DNA of 37,075 nt from DASTDY01 sp035457345 (GTDB taxonomy: Bacteria; Patescibacteriota; Saccharimonadia; Saccharimonadales; EFPC-124). Position numbers and translations under genes: made by a program. The DNA lies in assembly GCA_035457345.1 (NCBI GenBank), contig DATIBT010000019.1, positions 1 to 37,075 on the forward strand. Direction: 5' to 3'. Below, one piece after another: positions 21,063 to 28,696 of the stretch. Positions within the stretch are counted from its first letter, which is position 1. Every line of letters starts with the position of its first letter. The notes beneath the pieces were generated by a model that did not search any database, was not told the DNA's origin, and saw only the letters and a program-made list of their open reading frames with translations.

Positions 21063-22634
21063 ATGGATGAAGAGCAAGAGCTTGATTTAAGAACACTCAG
21101 ATATGTAATGTACCTTCGGAAATCTACAGAGGGTACAGAGCGCCAGGTCAGGTCTATACCTGACCAAGAGCGAGACTGTAAAGAACTAGCAAAACGCCTA
21201 GGCTTAAATGTCGTTGACACTATCAGAGAGGAAAAATCAGCCAAGCTACCTAATAAACGCCCAGATTTCAAAAACATGCTCAAGCGAATAAGGGCTAAGG
21301 AGTTTGATGCAGTAATTGCTTGGCATCCTGACCGACTATCTCGTAACAGCATTGAGTCGGGCAAGATATTGCACATGCTTGATACGGATGTCATAAAAGA
21401 TATTCGCTTTGTCTCTCACCAATTTTCTAATGATGCCAATGGCAAGATGCTTTTGGGCATGCTGTTTGTGTTTAGTAAACATTACTCCGATGATTTATCA
21501 AGCAAGGTTACGCGCGGCGTTAGAGGCAACCTAAGGGACTACAAATCCGGTGGTACTCCAAAACACGGCTATATTCGCGACAGTGAGGGTATTTACCGGA
21601 AAGATGGCGACAACTTTGTAATACTGCAAAAGGCGTGGCACATGCGAGCCAAGGGCGTAAATCAGCAAGAGATTTGCGATTTCATGAATTCACAAGGCTA
21701 CCAGAAGTTCGTAGCCAAGCGGGGCGGTCATGTTACATGGAAAATGACCGACAGTGTACTAAGTAATATTTTTAAAGAGACTTTTTATTTTGGGGAGCTG
21801 GTTCAGGCAGGACAGGTCATTGACTTAGTTAAAGCGCCAGTGCCATTTGAGCCTATGATTGACCGTGACTTATATTTCACGGTCCAAGAGCTAAGCAGAA
21901 CCAGAAGGCGAACAAGCAAACTTAGTCGCAAGCCTTTCCTGCCACTTCGCTACATGGTGTTTTGCGATGTCTGCCAATTCCATAAACCGATGCAAGTAGG
22001 TCGTACGACAGGTAGGGATAAGATTTCCCGCCTTAATTACGCATGTCTAAACAAGGAATGCCCGAGAGAAAGAGGCTTTAAGAGCGTTCGTGGCAAGCTA
22101 GTATTCAGCGAGATTGATAAGGTTATAAAGGATAAACTAAGTAGCCTTCCAGACAGTGCATACGATGAGTACCTAAAAGAGGTCAAATCGTACAGCGATA
22201 GCGCAAAAACTAAATTGCGCAGTGAGCTTGCTAGGGCTAAGGCGACAAAAGCCGGTTACGAAAAGCGGATTGCAGAACTATCGCCAAGCCTAGCAATTGT
22301 TAAGGTTGAGCGAGCCAGAGAAACGATTAACCAACAAATTGCAGAGGCATCACAGTTTATACAAGAGCAAGAGCTGCTAATTGAGCAAAGTGAAAAGAGC
22401 CTTGAGCGCAGCACTTTGCCTGCTATTGATAAGGATGTATTCAAGGCTACCCTAAAGGAAATGGCGGAAAAGCTTAAAGCAGCCGATGTGGTTCAAAAAG
22501 ACATAATTGTTAGCAATTTGTTTTTGAAACTCCATTTTGACCAACAAAAAATGACGCACTACTCCTTAAAAGAGCCGTTCGCGTCATTAGTTGCTTTAAC
22601 CTCATTCCAACATGGTGGGGCCAGCTGGATTTGA
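21063..22634 (+). CDS. large serine recombinase (integrase)
   Basis: A 523-residue serine integrase. The catalytic domain has YLRKSTEG with Ser21, SIPDQERDCKELA, and AWHPDRLSRN with the active-site Arg residues. The recombinase domain follows (GGTPKHGYIRD), then a zinc ribbon (CDVC at about 302-305, CLNKEC later) and a long coiled coil (about 375-460). The last four residues ASWI and the stop are read from the antisense of the tRNA gene at the right attachment site. In the excised circle the frame would instead run on for 44 codons from the left end. Convergent with the tRNA. Confidence 0.93.
   Translation: MDEEQELDLRTLRYVMYLRKSTEGTERQVRSIPDQERDCKELAKRLGLNVVDTIREEKSAKLPNKRPDFKNMLKRIRAKEFDAVIAWHPDRLSRNSIESGKILHMLDTDVIKDIRFVSHQFSNDANGKMLLGMLFVFSKHYSDDLSSKVTRGVRGNLRDYKSGGTPKHGYIRDSEGIYRKDGDNFVILQKAWHMRAKGVNQQEICDFMNSQGYQKFVAKRGGHVTWKMTDSVLSNIFKETFYFGELVQAGQVIDLVKAPVPFEPMIDRDLYFTVQELSRTRRRTSKLSRKPFLPLRYMVFCDVCQFHKPMQVGRTTGRDKISRLNYACLNKECPRERGFKSVRGKLVFSEIDKVIKDKLSSLPDSAYDEYLKEVKSYSDSAKTKLRSELARAKATKAGYEKRIAELSPSLAIVKVERARETINQQIAEASQFIQEQELLIEQSEKSLERSTLPAIDKDVFKATLKEMAEKLKAADVVQKDIIVSNLFLKLHFDQQKMTHYSLKEPFASLVALTSFQHGGASWI
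22608..22618 (+). other. right attachment site core (attR) at the tRNA 3' end
   Basis: CAACATGGTGG; bases 22613-22618 are the complement of the tRNA CCACCA end. Codons 516-519 (QHGG) of the integrase are read from it. Confidence 0.65.
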
Positions 22635-22688
22635 ACCAGCGACCAATCGGTTATGAGCCGACTGCTCTAACCGCTGAGCTATGGCCCC
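22613..22688 (-). tRNA. tRNA with CAU anticodon, probably tRNA-Ile2 (lysidine type)
   Basis: A 76-nt cloverleaf with acceptor GGGGCCA/TGGCCCC, D arm TAGCTCAGCGGTTAGAGC, anticodon loop CTCATAA closed by GTCGG/CCGAT, and T arm GCTGGTTCAAATCCAGC, with CCA encoded. Body sequence resembles bacterial tRNA-Ile(CAU) more than elongator tRNA-Met, so C34 is probably modified to lysidine by TilS. It serves as integration site of the element to its left. Confidence 0.85.
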
Positions 22689-22713
22689 ATATGTCGCAAG
22701 TCTGCGACATATG
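22688..22713 (+). terminator. perfect 11-bp hairpin behind the tRNA
   Basis: CATATGTCGCA (22688-22698), AGTC loop, TGCGACATATG (22703-22713), then TTTT. On the plus strand this would end integrase read-through; on the minus strand it sits at the tRNA 5' end. Bases 22714-22911 hold no gene; a GCACC/GGGTGC hairpin near 22784-22801 and a minus-strand TATACT near 22825-22830 may serve the tRNA. Confidence 0.6.
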
Positions 22714-22911
22714 TTTTCCTACTTACGCCTGAGTGGAGCGGCTTGCCGCGAACGAGGGGAAAAGAGGAAGCGCCATATGTTGCACCTTTTTTGGGGTGCC
22801 ACGGACTTTGCAACTACCAGAGAGTATACCAGATGCCGAAACCATTTTTCCATCTCTCCGCCACTTATCCTTTACCACAACCGCCTTCCCTTGCTACTCT
22901 GGGTGTAGGAC

Positions 22912-24465
22912 ATGCAGAATCTTCGCAAGAAAATTACTACCCATCTGCGGCGCGCCCACATAAACTTAGTGCCGACTCAGGAGTCGCCCGACGAACTGTT
23001 GGGCGAGTTGTTTCAAGATGTGCAATTTAGGCGCATCTTCCCAGACGGCATGACGTTTGTTGATATGGTGCCGGCCAAGCAACTGCGCAAGGTGTTAAAG
23101 GCCTACCGCCTGCGCCGTCATGACCCCGATTTTGATTTGGCTGAGTTTGTGCAGTCTAACTTTATGGGCTACATGACCGGCCAGATGAACTACCAGACTA
23201 ATCCAAACCATACCATCGAGGAACATATTGAAGAGCTTTGGCCGGTGCTCACGCGTGAGATTCCTAAGAACAAAGGTTCGCTTATTGGCTTGCCGTATCC
23301 GTTTGTGGTGGCGGGTGGCCGCTTTATTGCGCAGTTTTATTGGGACAGTTATTTTACGCTTATTGGCTTGGCGGCCGGCGGTCACTGGGATATGGTGGAG
23401 AATACGGTTAAAAACCAGGCGTTTTTAATCCGGAAGCTTGGGTTTATTCCTAACGGTAACCGCACCTATTACACGCGTTCACAGCCGCCGGTGTTTGCTC
23501 TGAATGTGCGCTTGCTTGCGCAGAAAAAACCGCGCACCACACTCGCCCGGTATCTGCCTTACCTGACTGCAGAGTATGCCTATTGGATGCGTGGGAGCAA
23601 GAAACTTACCAAGCAGCACCCGGCGCATCGCCACGTGGTGCGCATGCCAGACGGATCTATCCTGAACCGCTACTTTGACTCCCGCGCCAAACCTCGCCCG
23701 GAAAGCTACAAAGAAGATGTCGACACCGCCTTGCGGGCAAAAGACCGCACCGCCAGTAAAGTGTACTTAGACTTGCGCGCTGGTGCTGAATCTGGTTGGG
23801 ACTACACGGCCCGGTGGCTGCGGGATCCGATGGATTTATCCACAATTCACACTACCGATATTGTCCCTATCGACCTCAATTGTCTGTTGGTTGTATTGGA
23901 GCAGACGATTGCCGAGGCTTATATTCGCCTCAAGCAACAGCGCCTTGCGAATTACTATCTGAACCTGGCCAATAAACGTATTAAAGCAATCCACAAATAT
24001 TTGTGGGATGCCGAGCAAGAGTTTTTCATTGATTACGATTTTGTTGCCGGCAAGCCTACCGGCGTACTCAGTGCCGCGGCTACGTTTGCGCTGTGGACAG
24101 AAGTTGCTACTCAGGAACAAGCCGATGGTGTGGCGCATTTGCTCCAAAAGAAATTCCTGCATGCCGGCGGCCTGGTAAATACACTCTATGCTACTGGCCA
24201 GCAGTGGGATTGGCCAAATGGCTGGGCGCCGCTGCATTGGACAGCAATTCAGGGACTTCGCAGTTATGGCCATGTATTTTTAGCTGACGAGATTAAGCAG
24301 CGCTGGGTAAAGAATATAGAAGAGCATTTCAGGCGCGACGCTAAACTGGTGGAAAAATATAACGTCATCGACCCGCATACGAGTGCTGGCGGCGGTGAAT
24401 ACGCTCTGCAAGATGGCTTTGGGTGGACCAACGGCGTACTCCTGGCGCTGCTTAAGGAAGAGTAA
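22912..24465 (+). CDS. treA: trehalase, glycoside hydrolase family 37
   Basis: A 517-residue cytoplasmic GH37 trehalase that would split trehalose into two glucose. Both family signatures are seen: AGGRFIAQFYWDSYF (about 134-148) and QWDWPNGWAP (about 428-437). The catalytic acid region is ESGWDYTARW and the base region is GGGEYALQDGFGWTNG. There is no signal peptide, unlike periplasmic TreA, so the sugar must enter the cell. It overlaps the next gene start in TAATG. In a host-dependent bacterium, host trehalose is a plausible substrate (inference; Actinobacteria are rich in it). Confidence 0.9.
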   Translation: MQNLRKKITTHLRRAHINLVPTQESPDELLGELFQDVQFRRIFPDGMTFVDMVPAKQLRKVLKAYRLRRHDPDFDLAEFVQSNFMGYMTGQMNYQTNPNHTIEEHIEELWPVLTREIPKNKGSLIGLPYPFVVAGGRFIAQFYWDSYFTLIGLAAGGHWDMVENTVKNQAFLIRKLGFIPNGNRTYYTRSQPPVFALNVRLLAQKKPRTTLARYLPYLTAEYAYWMRGSKKLTKQHPAHRHVVRMPDGSILNRYFDSRAKPRPESYKEDVDTALRAKDRTASKVYLDLRAGAESGWDYTARWLRDPMDLSTIHTTDIVPIDLNCLLVVLEQTIAEAYIRLKQQRLANYYLNLANKRIKAIHKYLWDAEQEFFIDYDFVAGKPTGVLSAAATFALWTEVATQEQADGVAHLLQKKFLHAGGLVNTLYATGQQWDWPNGWAPLHWTAIQGLRSYGHVFLADEIKQRWVKNIEEHFRRDAKLVEKYNVIDPHTSAGGGEYALQDGFGWTNGVLLALLKEE

Positions 24466-24878
24466 TGAACTACCGGCACATCTTGGGCAAGATGCGCGAA
24501 CACATGACCATAAATAATGGGGTGTTGCTGGTGGCTGTGCTTATTGGTTCGTCGTGGGCGTGGAGTACGATTGAGGCAATCCAGCGTAATTTCAAGTTGC
24601 AGCAACAGGTAGATTCACTCGCCCAGCAAATTGCCGTGCAAGAGCTCGAGAACAAAAGCCAGTCATTGCAAAATCAGTACTACCAAAGCCCGGAGTATTT
24701 AGAACTAAGCGCCCGCGAACGGCTTGGCAAGGCGGCACCAGACGAAAAACTGATAATGCTTCCACCCAATAAAGTACCAGTCACTGCCGAAGAAGAATTG
24801 CAAAGCAGCGAATCACCCATTACCTCGCGCAGCAATTTTGCGCAGTGGATGTATTTTTTGTTTGGTAAAAAAGGGTAG
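24465..24878 (+). CDS. FtsB/DivIC/FtsL-like septum protein
   Basis: A 137-residue bitopic protein: a short cytoplasmic N-terminus, a membrane helix at about 18-34, then a coiled coil (about 38-70, LQQQVDSLAQQIAVQELE), and the pattern SPEYLELSARERLGKAAPDEKLIMLP that is typical of septum formation initiator proteins. These link FtsQ to the septal synthase in division. Its start overlaps the trehalase stop, so they share a transcript. Confidence 0.75.
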   Translation: MNYRHILGKMREHMTINNGVLLVAVLIGSSWAWSTIEAIQRNFKLQQQVDSLAQQIAVQELENKSQSLQNQYYQSPEYLELSARERLGKAAPDEKLIMLPPNKVPVTAEEELQSSESPITSRSNFAQWMYFLFGKKG

Positions 24879-24969
24879 TATGACATATTGCCTGCGCAAA
24901 GATTCAATTTAGCGTATAGTTAATCCAGCCCCTCCGATTCCGACCAAATGAGAGGACAGAGTCGTCGTT

Positions 24970-25602
24970 GTGACTGTTATTGCACCTCCGTCTTACACGG
25001 CAATGAGAATGCGGCTCCACCTACTGGGTGAGTCGCGCAAGTTCCACCTGATGGCAATCGCTGTTGCCGATCCGGGCCTAGCGCTGACCTGTCGCCTGTT
25101 ACGCCAGAAGCTACCGCCTAGCGCGGATATCGCCGCCTTCAACGCGGCAGCCGAAAGGGGTGACGTAGTAGAGATGCTACGTCACTGCGACCTGCCCGGT
25201 ATATCGCTAGATAGCCAGCCGTCGCTAATGTTCCTGCTACAAGCTGTCGGGCGGCGTGAGCACAACCTGTCGGTCATTGGTACCGAGATGGACAAGCTGG
25301 AAGCGATTCTCAGGCATATCAGCCACAGGGAAGTGGATGCCGCGGCGCTTACTCGACTGGTTGCGGCAGTCAGCCTTGGCGATCCTGTAGGCTGTGTGTG
25401 TCCACCGGGCGAAAATCACTGGCATCCTGACGCCAACCGGTTCGACCTGATCGCCTACGAAATCCTGGCGCTGAATGGCCTCCGTAGGCAGGTCTGGGCG
25501 GAACTTGAGCAGCAGCAGTTCGACGATCTCGCCCCGGCCACGCGTCTGGGTTGGCGAATGCTGCTCAGAGATGACTGTCCGTTCCCCGCCTGGAAGGAGT
25601 AG
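24970..25602 (+). CDS. GC-rich orphan hypothetical protein
   Basis: A 210-residue soluble protein with mainly helical composition, GC-rich codons and no recognised family. It has several Cys (CRLLRQKL, RHCDLPG, GCVCPPGENHWHPD); the CVCPP and HWH cluster could bind metal. Start GTG 24970 with AGAGGA about 13 nt upstream, further than usual. A very stable hairpin lies 3 nt after the stop, then a true terminator. One of the set of GC-rich cassettes in this window. Confidence 0.6.
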   Translation: MTVIAPPSYTAMRMRLHLLGESRKFHLMAIAVADPGLALTCRLLRQKLPPSADIAAFNAAAERGDVVEMLRHCDLPGISLDSQPSLMFLLQAVGRREHNLSVIGTEMDKLEAILRHISHREVDAAALTRLVAAVSLGDPVGCVCPPGENHWHPDANRFDLIAYEILALNGLRRQVWAELEQQQFDDLAPATRLGWRMLLRDDCPFPAWKE

Positions 25603-25605
25603 GGG

Positions 25606-25629
25606 TGTGCAGGCCGCCCGGCCTGCACA
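25606..25629 (+). terminator. GC-rich hairpin after the orphan gene
   Basis: TGTGCAGGCC (25606-25615), GCCC loop, GGCCTGCACA (25620-25629): a perfect 10-bp stem starting 4 nt after the stop, without T run. Confidence 0.55.
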
Positions 25630-25647
25630 TACAATCAATTTATATAC

Positions 25648-25675
25648 AAAAACCGGCCATCGAAAGCCGGTTTTT
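25648..25675. terminator. bidirectional intrinsic terminator
   Basis: AAAAACCGGC (25648-25657), 8-nt loop, GCCGGTTTTT (25666-25675). It ends the orphan gene on plus and the initiator tRNA on minus. Confidence 0.9.
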
Positions 25676-25689
25676 GTGATGATGACACA

Positions 25690-25767
25690 TGGTAGCGGGG
25701 GCTGGATTTGAACCAACGACCTCTTGGTTATGAGCCAAGCGAGCTGACCAGACTGCTCCACCCCGCG
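25690..25767 (-). tRNA. initiator tRNA-fMet (CAU)
   Basis: A 78-nt cloverleaf. Acceptor CGCGGGG faces CCCCGCT, leaving a C1-U72 mismatch, the initiator hallmark; D stem GAGC/GCTC gives A11-U24. Anticodon stem CTTGG/CCAAG with loop CTCATAA: G30-C40 and G31-C39 are kept but pair 29-41 is U-A, not the canonical third G-C. T arm GTTGG/CCAGC; CCA encoded. Confidence 0.92.
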
Positions 25768-25779
25768 TCGAACTTTATA

Positions 25780-25808
25780 ATTTTATCAATGTTTCTTACC
25801 CCTGTCAA
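25780..25808 (-). promoter_or_regulatory. promoter of the initiator tRNA
   Basis: On the minus strand TTGACA (25808-25803), 17-nt spacer, TAAAAT (25785-25780), ending 12 nt before the tRNA 5' end. Confidence 0.7.
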
Positions 25809-25830
25809 TCAGTAGGCTCCAGGGGAAGGT

Positions 25831-25849
25831 GCCGGGCGGACCGCCCGGC
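25831..25849 (-). terminator. GC-rich palindrome after the orphan gene
   Basis: GCCGGGCGG-A-CCGCCCGGC: a 9-bp perfect arm pair around one base, about 42 nt beyond the stop of the 25892-26557 gene. No T run. Confidence 0.45.
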
Positions 25850-25891
25850 TGCGATGCATGATGCACACCGCCCTTCCGAGGTAGAGCAGGC

Positions 25892-26557
25892 TCAGGCTGC
25901 GTGGACGTACTCGCCCATGATCGGCCTCAGGGTGAGGATCTCCTTGAATTTGTCCCCGTGCGTGCCGTTACCGGTGTGCCAGGACGGGCGCTTACCTACC
26001 GGCTGGAGGTGGGTGCGTTCCCACTGGGCGACCTCAGTACTGACGGCCTCGTTGATGTCGGCGATCAGCGAGACCACCTCGGCTTTGTCCTGGAACTGGT
26101 TCAGGCCGCTGCCGCCGCCCAATGTGCCGTCGAGTTGGGCAGTCATGCCCCAGTTGAAGTCGCCCTTGCCCATGCGGTGTGGCTGAACGAAGACGGCGAC
26201 GCCGCAGTCCTGGCCGGTCTTCATGTGCTTGACGATCTTGCCCCATGCGTTCTGGAGCAGCCCTTCGGCGGCGGGGCCGATGAGCACTGCCGCCATGATG
26301 TACCTCGTGTCTGGCAGGGCGCCGACCGGCATGGTCGGATCCATGATGAACGACGCGAGCGATTGTTTGTCGTAGCGGCCACTGTGGTACCGGCGGGCGA
26401 TGCGCGAAGCCATCTCGGCGGCCGCCTCCACGATCATCCCGTAGAGCCGCTCTGAACTGATGACGTCCTCGTGGTACGGATTCAGGAACATCGCCACTCT
26501 GACGGACAACCCGTCGACGACGAGTGGCGTGGTAATGGTTCGCTGCTGAGGGCTCAC
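25892..26557 (-). CDS. GC-rich orphan hypothetical protein
   Basis: A 221-residue soluble protein with GC-rich codons and no recognised family. The N-terminal half is helical (SERLYGMIVEAAAEMASRIA), the middle contains HRMGKGDFNWGMTAQLDG and a GGGSGLNQF loop, the end is charged. Start GTG 26557 with GAGGAGAA (26568-26561) as ribosome site, transcribed from an exact consensus promoter about 60 nt upstream. One of two neighbouring minus-strand orphan cassettes. Confidence 0.6.
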   Translation of the reverse strand: MSPQQRTITTPLVVDGLSVRVAMFLNPYHEDVISSERLYGMIVEAAAEMASRIARRYHSGRYDKQSLASFIMDPTMPVGALPDTRYIMAAVLIGPAAEGLLQNAWGKIVKHMKTGQDCGVAVFVQPHRMGKGDFNWGMTAQLDGTLGGGSGLNQFQDKAEVVSLIADINEAVSTEVAQWERTHLQPVGKRPSWHTGNGTHGDKFKEILTLRPIMGEYVHAA

Positions 26558-26613
26558 AGCTTCTCCTCGGAAGTGTCTGGTGCCGCCTAGGAGTAGGTGG
26601 CGTTGACTATGGA

Positions 26614-26641
26614 ATTATATAAGTAAGTACAATGCTGTCAA
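26614..26641 (-). promoter_or_regulatory. consensus promoter of the 221-aa orphan gene
   Basis: On the minus strand TTGACA (26641-26636), 16-nt spacer, TATAAT (26619-26614). Both boxes match the sigma-70 consensus exactly. Confidence 0.8.
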
Positions 26642-26651
26642 TGTTTTGCGC

Positions 26652-26689
26652 GGCGGCGCTTCACCGGTTGTGTATGGTGAAGCGCCGCC
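26652..26689 (-). terminator. perfect 14-bp GC-rich hairpin
   Basis: GGCGGCGCTTCACC (26652-26665), 10-nt loop, GGTGAAGCGCCGCC (26676-26689), about 20 nt after the stop of the 26709-27218 gene and just upstream of the promoter of the next cassette. Confidence 0.6.
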
Positions 26690-26708
26690 TTCGGTGCGAG
26701 GTGCGGGA

Positions 26709-27218
26709 CTACACGAAGATGAGTGACCCTAGCTCTTCGTGCTGTGCGCGCCACAGATCTGCCAGGGCGCTCGCGGTTGCATCGGCCACGATTTGACACA
26801 GCCTGGGTTGGATGCCCACGGCTGCCGCGTAGACGCCGAGCTCTTGTGGCTCCTCGTCCGTGCCGCCAATGCGAACGTACGCGTTCAGCGCCATGCCGCC
26901 AGGCATGAAGGGCTCCTCATCGTGGGCGAGGGCGCTGAGCAGCAGCTGGGTGGTTGCGTCATGTGCCATGAGCCACGTCTGTTCGTCGATGGACCGCTCG
27001 CCCAGCACGGCGTACCCGCTGGATTCGTCATCGTCATCCACGGCGAGGCCCAGGTGCAGGCCCGTACAGTTGGTAATACCCGCCCTGACCAGCGCGCCGA
27101 ACGTAGCTTCGCCCACGTCGAGTGCGGTTGCGGCCATCTGGTCGATGTCGTACTCCGGGTCAACAAAGTTGACCGAGCCCACTGGCTTGGGCAAAGCCAG
27201 TTTACCTCTTCCTCCCAC
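26709..27218 (-). CDS. GC-rich orphan hypothetical protein
   Basis: A 169-residue acidic, Ala/Gly-rich soluble protein of no recognised family. It contains an Asp/Glu-rich stretch (AVDDDDESS) and a helical C-terminus. Start GTG 27218 with a full AAGGAGGG ribosome site 6 nt upstream (27232-27225) and a TTGCAA/TATAAT promoter. Followed by a 14-bp hairpin. Codons are GC-rich compared with the Lpd-like gene next to it. Confidence 0.6.
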   Translation of the reverse strand: MGGRGKLALPKPVGSVNFVDPEYDIDQMAATALDVGEATFGALVRAGITNCTGLHLGLAVDDDDESSGYAVLGERSIDEQTWLMAHDATTQLLLSALAHDEEPFMPGGMALNAYVRIGGTDEEPQELGVYAAAVGIQPRLCQIVADATASALADLWRAQHEELGSLIFV

Positions 27219-27259
27219 GGGGGTCCCTCCTTGGGGTACTAGGTGTGGTTGGCTGGTAT

Positions 27260-27297
27260 ATTATAATGTCAACGTTCTATTTTGCAAATAGAACGTT
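27260..27297 (-). promoter_or_regulatory. promoter with a 12-bp operator-like inverted repeat
   Basis: On the minus strand TTGCAA (27287-27282), 16-nt spacer, TATAAT (27265-27260) drives the 169-aa orphan gene. The perfect inverted repeat AACGTTCTATTT (27271-27282), TGC, AAATAGAACGTT (27286-27297) is centred on the -35 box. It could be an operator, or a weak terminator of the upstream Lpd-like gene. Confidence 0.55.
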
Positions 27298-27314
27298 TAG
27301 TGAGTTTAGCGTGG

Positions 27315-28688
27315 CTATTTAATCTGGGCGCAGGCAATGCGCACGGCTTCGCTCCAGCTGGGAAAGGCGTGAAGGGTATTGGCAACTTCTTGTGCGGTTA
27401 TACCATACTGAATGGCGAGGGTAAGCTCGTGGATCATCTCGCCAGCACGTGGGCTGGCAATGCTCGCACCAAGCAAGGTGCCGTCTGGCTCGGCAATAAC
27501 CTTCACAAAGCCGTCGTCTATGTTACTTGTGTTGGCGCGACCAATAATAGAGATTGGCACAAGGGCTTTTTTGAACTTCATGTCGCGTTTAATACATTCG
27601 TCTTCAGTCATGCCAACAGAGGCGATTTCGGGGTTTAGGAAAATAATGTTCGGCATTGCCCGGTAATCGGCAGCAATTTTTTGCTTACGCCACATGTTGT
27701 GGGCAACTAGGCGACTTTGGTAAATAGCGGCATGGGTGAGCTGGTACGGCCCGGCAACATCGCCAGCGGCATAAATGTGGCGGGCGCTGGTTTGCATATA
27801 GTCGTTAACAGTGACGCCCTTGGGGGTGTATTCGACGCCGGCGTTCTCAAGGCCAATATCTACGTTTGCCAGCTTGCCGGCGCTGATCATAATATCGTCT
27901 ACTTTTATAGACTTCATTTCTCGGCCTTGTTGGTAATGGACGCGTTTGGCGAGCCCTTCTTTTGCCACCTTCATGACCTTAGTGTTCATGAGGGCGGTCA
28001 CGCCGCGGCGCTCTTCAAGCACGTGGCGGGCAAGTTCGCCAATCTCTTGGTCTTCTTTCATGAGCATGCGAGGGGTGATGTCGGCTAGGTAAATTTTAGT
28101 GCCAAAAATACTAAACAGCTCTGCAAACTCGGTACCAACCCGGCCGGCGCCCACAATAAAGAGCGACTTTGGCGGGCGCGTGAGGTCGATGGCTTCTTTC
28201 GCGGTAAGATAACCGGCTTGCTCTAACCCCTCAACTGGTGGAATGAAATCGTGCGTGCCAGTGGCAATTAAGAAGTTTTCGGCGCTAAAATGGCGGCGGT
28301 TCACGGTGATTTCGTGCGGGGAGATAAAATGACCCTCGCCGGTAATAATATCTATTCCCTCGGCGGCCATAACTTTTTTGGCCTGGTACGTGCCGGTGCG
28401 GTGCACCACTAGATCTTTCCAGGCCTTAATAGAAGGATAGTTGTAACCAAGGGTCGAGCCGCGAATGCCAAATGGCTGGCCGTGCCGGGCGGCATCGTAA
28501 ATTTCGGCCGCGTGCAGCAGGGCCTTGGTGGGGATACAGCCCCAGTTTGGGCTTTCACCTCCAAGGTGGGAAGCTTGTTCAACAATAGCTACCCGTTTTC
28601 CTTGGGCGCGGCTAATTTGCGCGGCAACCGTTCCCGCGCCGCCACTGCCGAGTACTAGTAGGTCATAGTCATATTTTTGCTTTGCCAT
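27315..28688 (-). CDS. Lpd/mercuric-reductase-like flavoprotein with altered redox motif
   Basis: A 457-residue NAD(P)/FAD-dependent pyridine nucleotide-disulfide oxidoreductase. FAD-binding GSGGAGTVA (about 14-22), NAD-binding GAGRVGTEFAE, FAD motif IYAAGDVAG, dimerisation domain ending HAFPSWSEAV with the catalytic His-Glu pair. The redox-active CxxxxC reads GGESPNWGCIPTK: the first Cys (residue 46) is Ser, encoded AGC, one base from TGC; Cys51 remains. No E2/E3 complex genes are nearby. A TATAAT box and AAGGA precede the ATG inside the end of the upstream gene. Disulfide exchange would be lost if the Ser is real. Confidence 0.88.
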   Translation of the reverse strand: MAKQKYDYDLLVLGSGGAGTVAAQISRAQGKRVAIVEQASHLGGESPNWGCIPTKALLHAAEIYDAARHGQPFGIRGSTLGYNYPSIKAWKDLVVHRTGTYQAKKVMAAEGIDIITGEGHFISPHEITVNRRHFSAENFLIATGTHDFIPPVEGLEQAGYLTAKEAIDLTRPPKSLFIVGAGRVGTEFAELFSIFGTKIYLADITPRMLMKEDQEIGELARHVLEERRGVTALMNTKVMKVAKEGLAKRVHYQQGREMKSIKVDDIMISAGKLANVDIGLENAGVEYTPKGVTVNDYMQTSARHIYAAGDVAGPYQLTHAAIYQSRLVAHNMWRKQKIAADYRAMPNIIFLNPEIASVGMTEDECIKRDMKFKKALVPISIIGRANTSNIDDGFVKVIAEPDGTLLGASIASPRAGEMIHELTLAIQYGITAQEVANTLHAFPSWSEAVRIACAQIK

Positions 28689-28696
28689 ACGTGTCC

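Larger units (their letters stand above)
14422..22618 (+). mobile_element. integrated element with RT-kinase and copper cargo, serine integrase type
   Basis: About 8.2 kb bounded by direct repeats of CAACATGGTGG at 14422-14432 and 22608-22618. The right copy overlaps the 3' CCACCA end of a tRNA gene; the left copy lies in a remnant of another integrase. Contents: reverse transcriptase, Ser/Thr kinase, a copper-resistance operon, a structured leader with a 48-aa ORF, and a large serine recombinase next to the right end. No conjugation, capsid or replication genes are seen, so it is an integrative element without visible means of transfer. Repeat length is short (11 bp), so exact ends are inferred. 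Confidence 0.7.

Noticed and set aside
25901..26455. A plus-strand frame opposite the 221-aa orphan gene
   Set aside because: The minus-strand gene has a consensus promoter, a ribosome site and a following hairpin; the plus-strand frame has none.
26602..26635. A plus-strand promoter (TTGACT with TACAAT)
   Set aside because: The spacer is 19 nt and no plus-strand gene follows; it overlaps the stronger minus-strand promoter.
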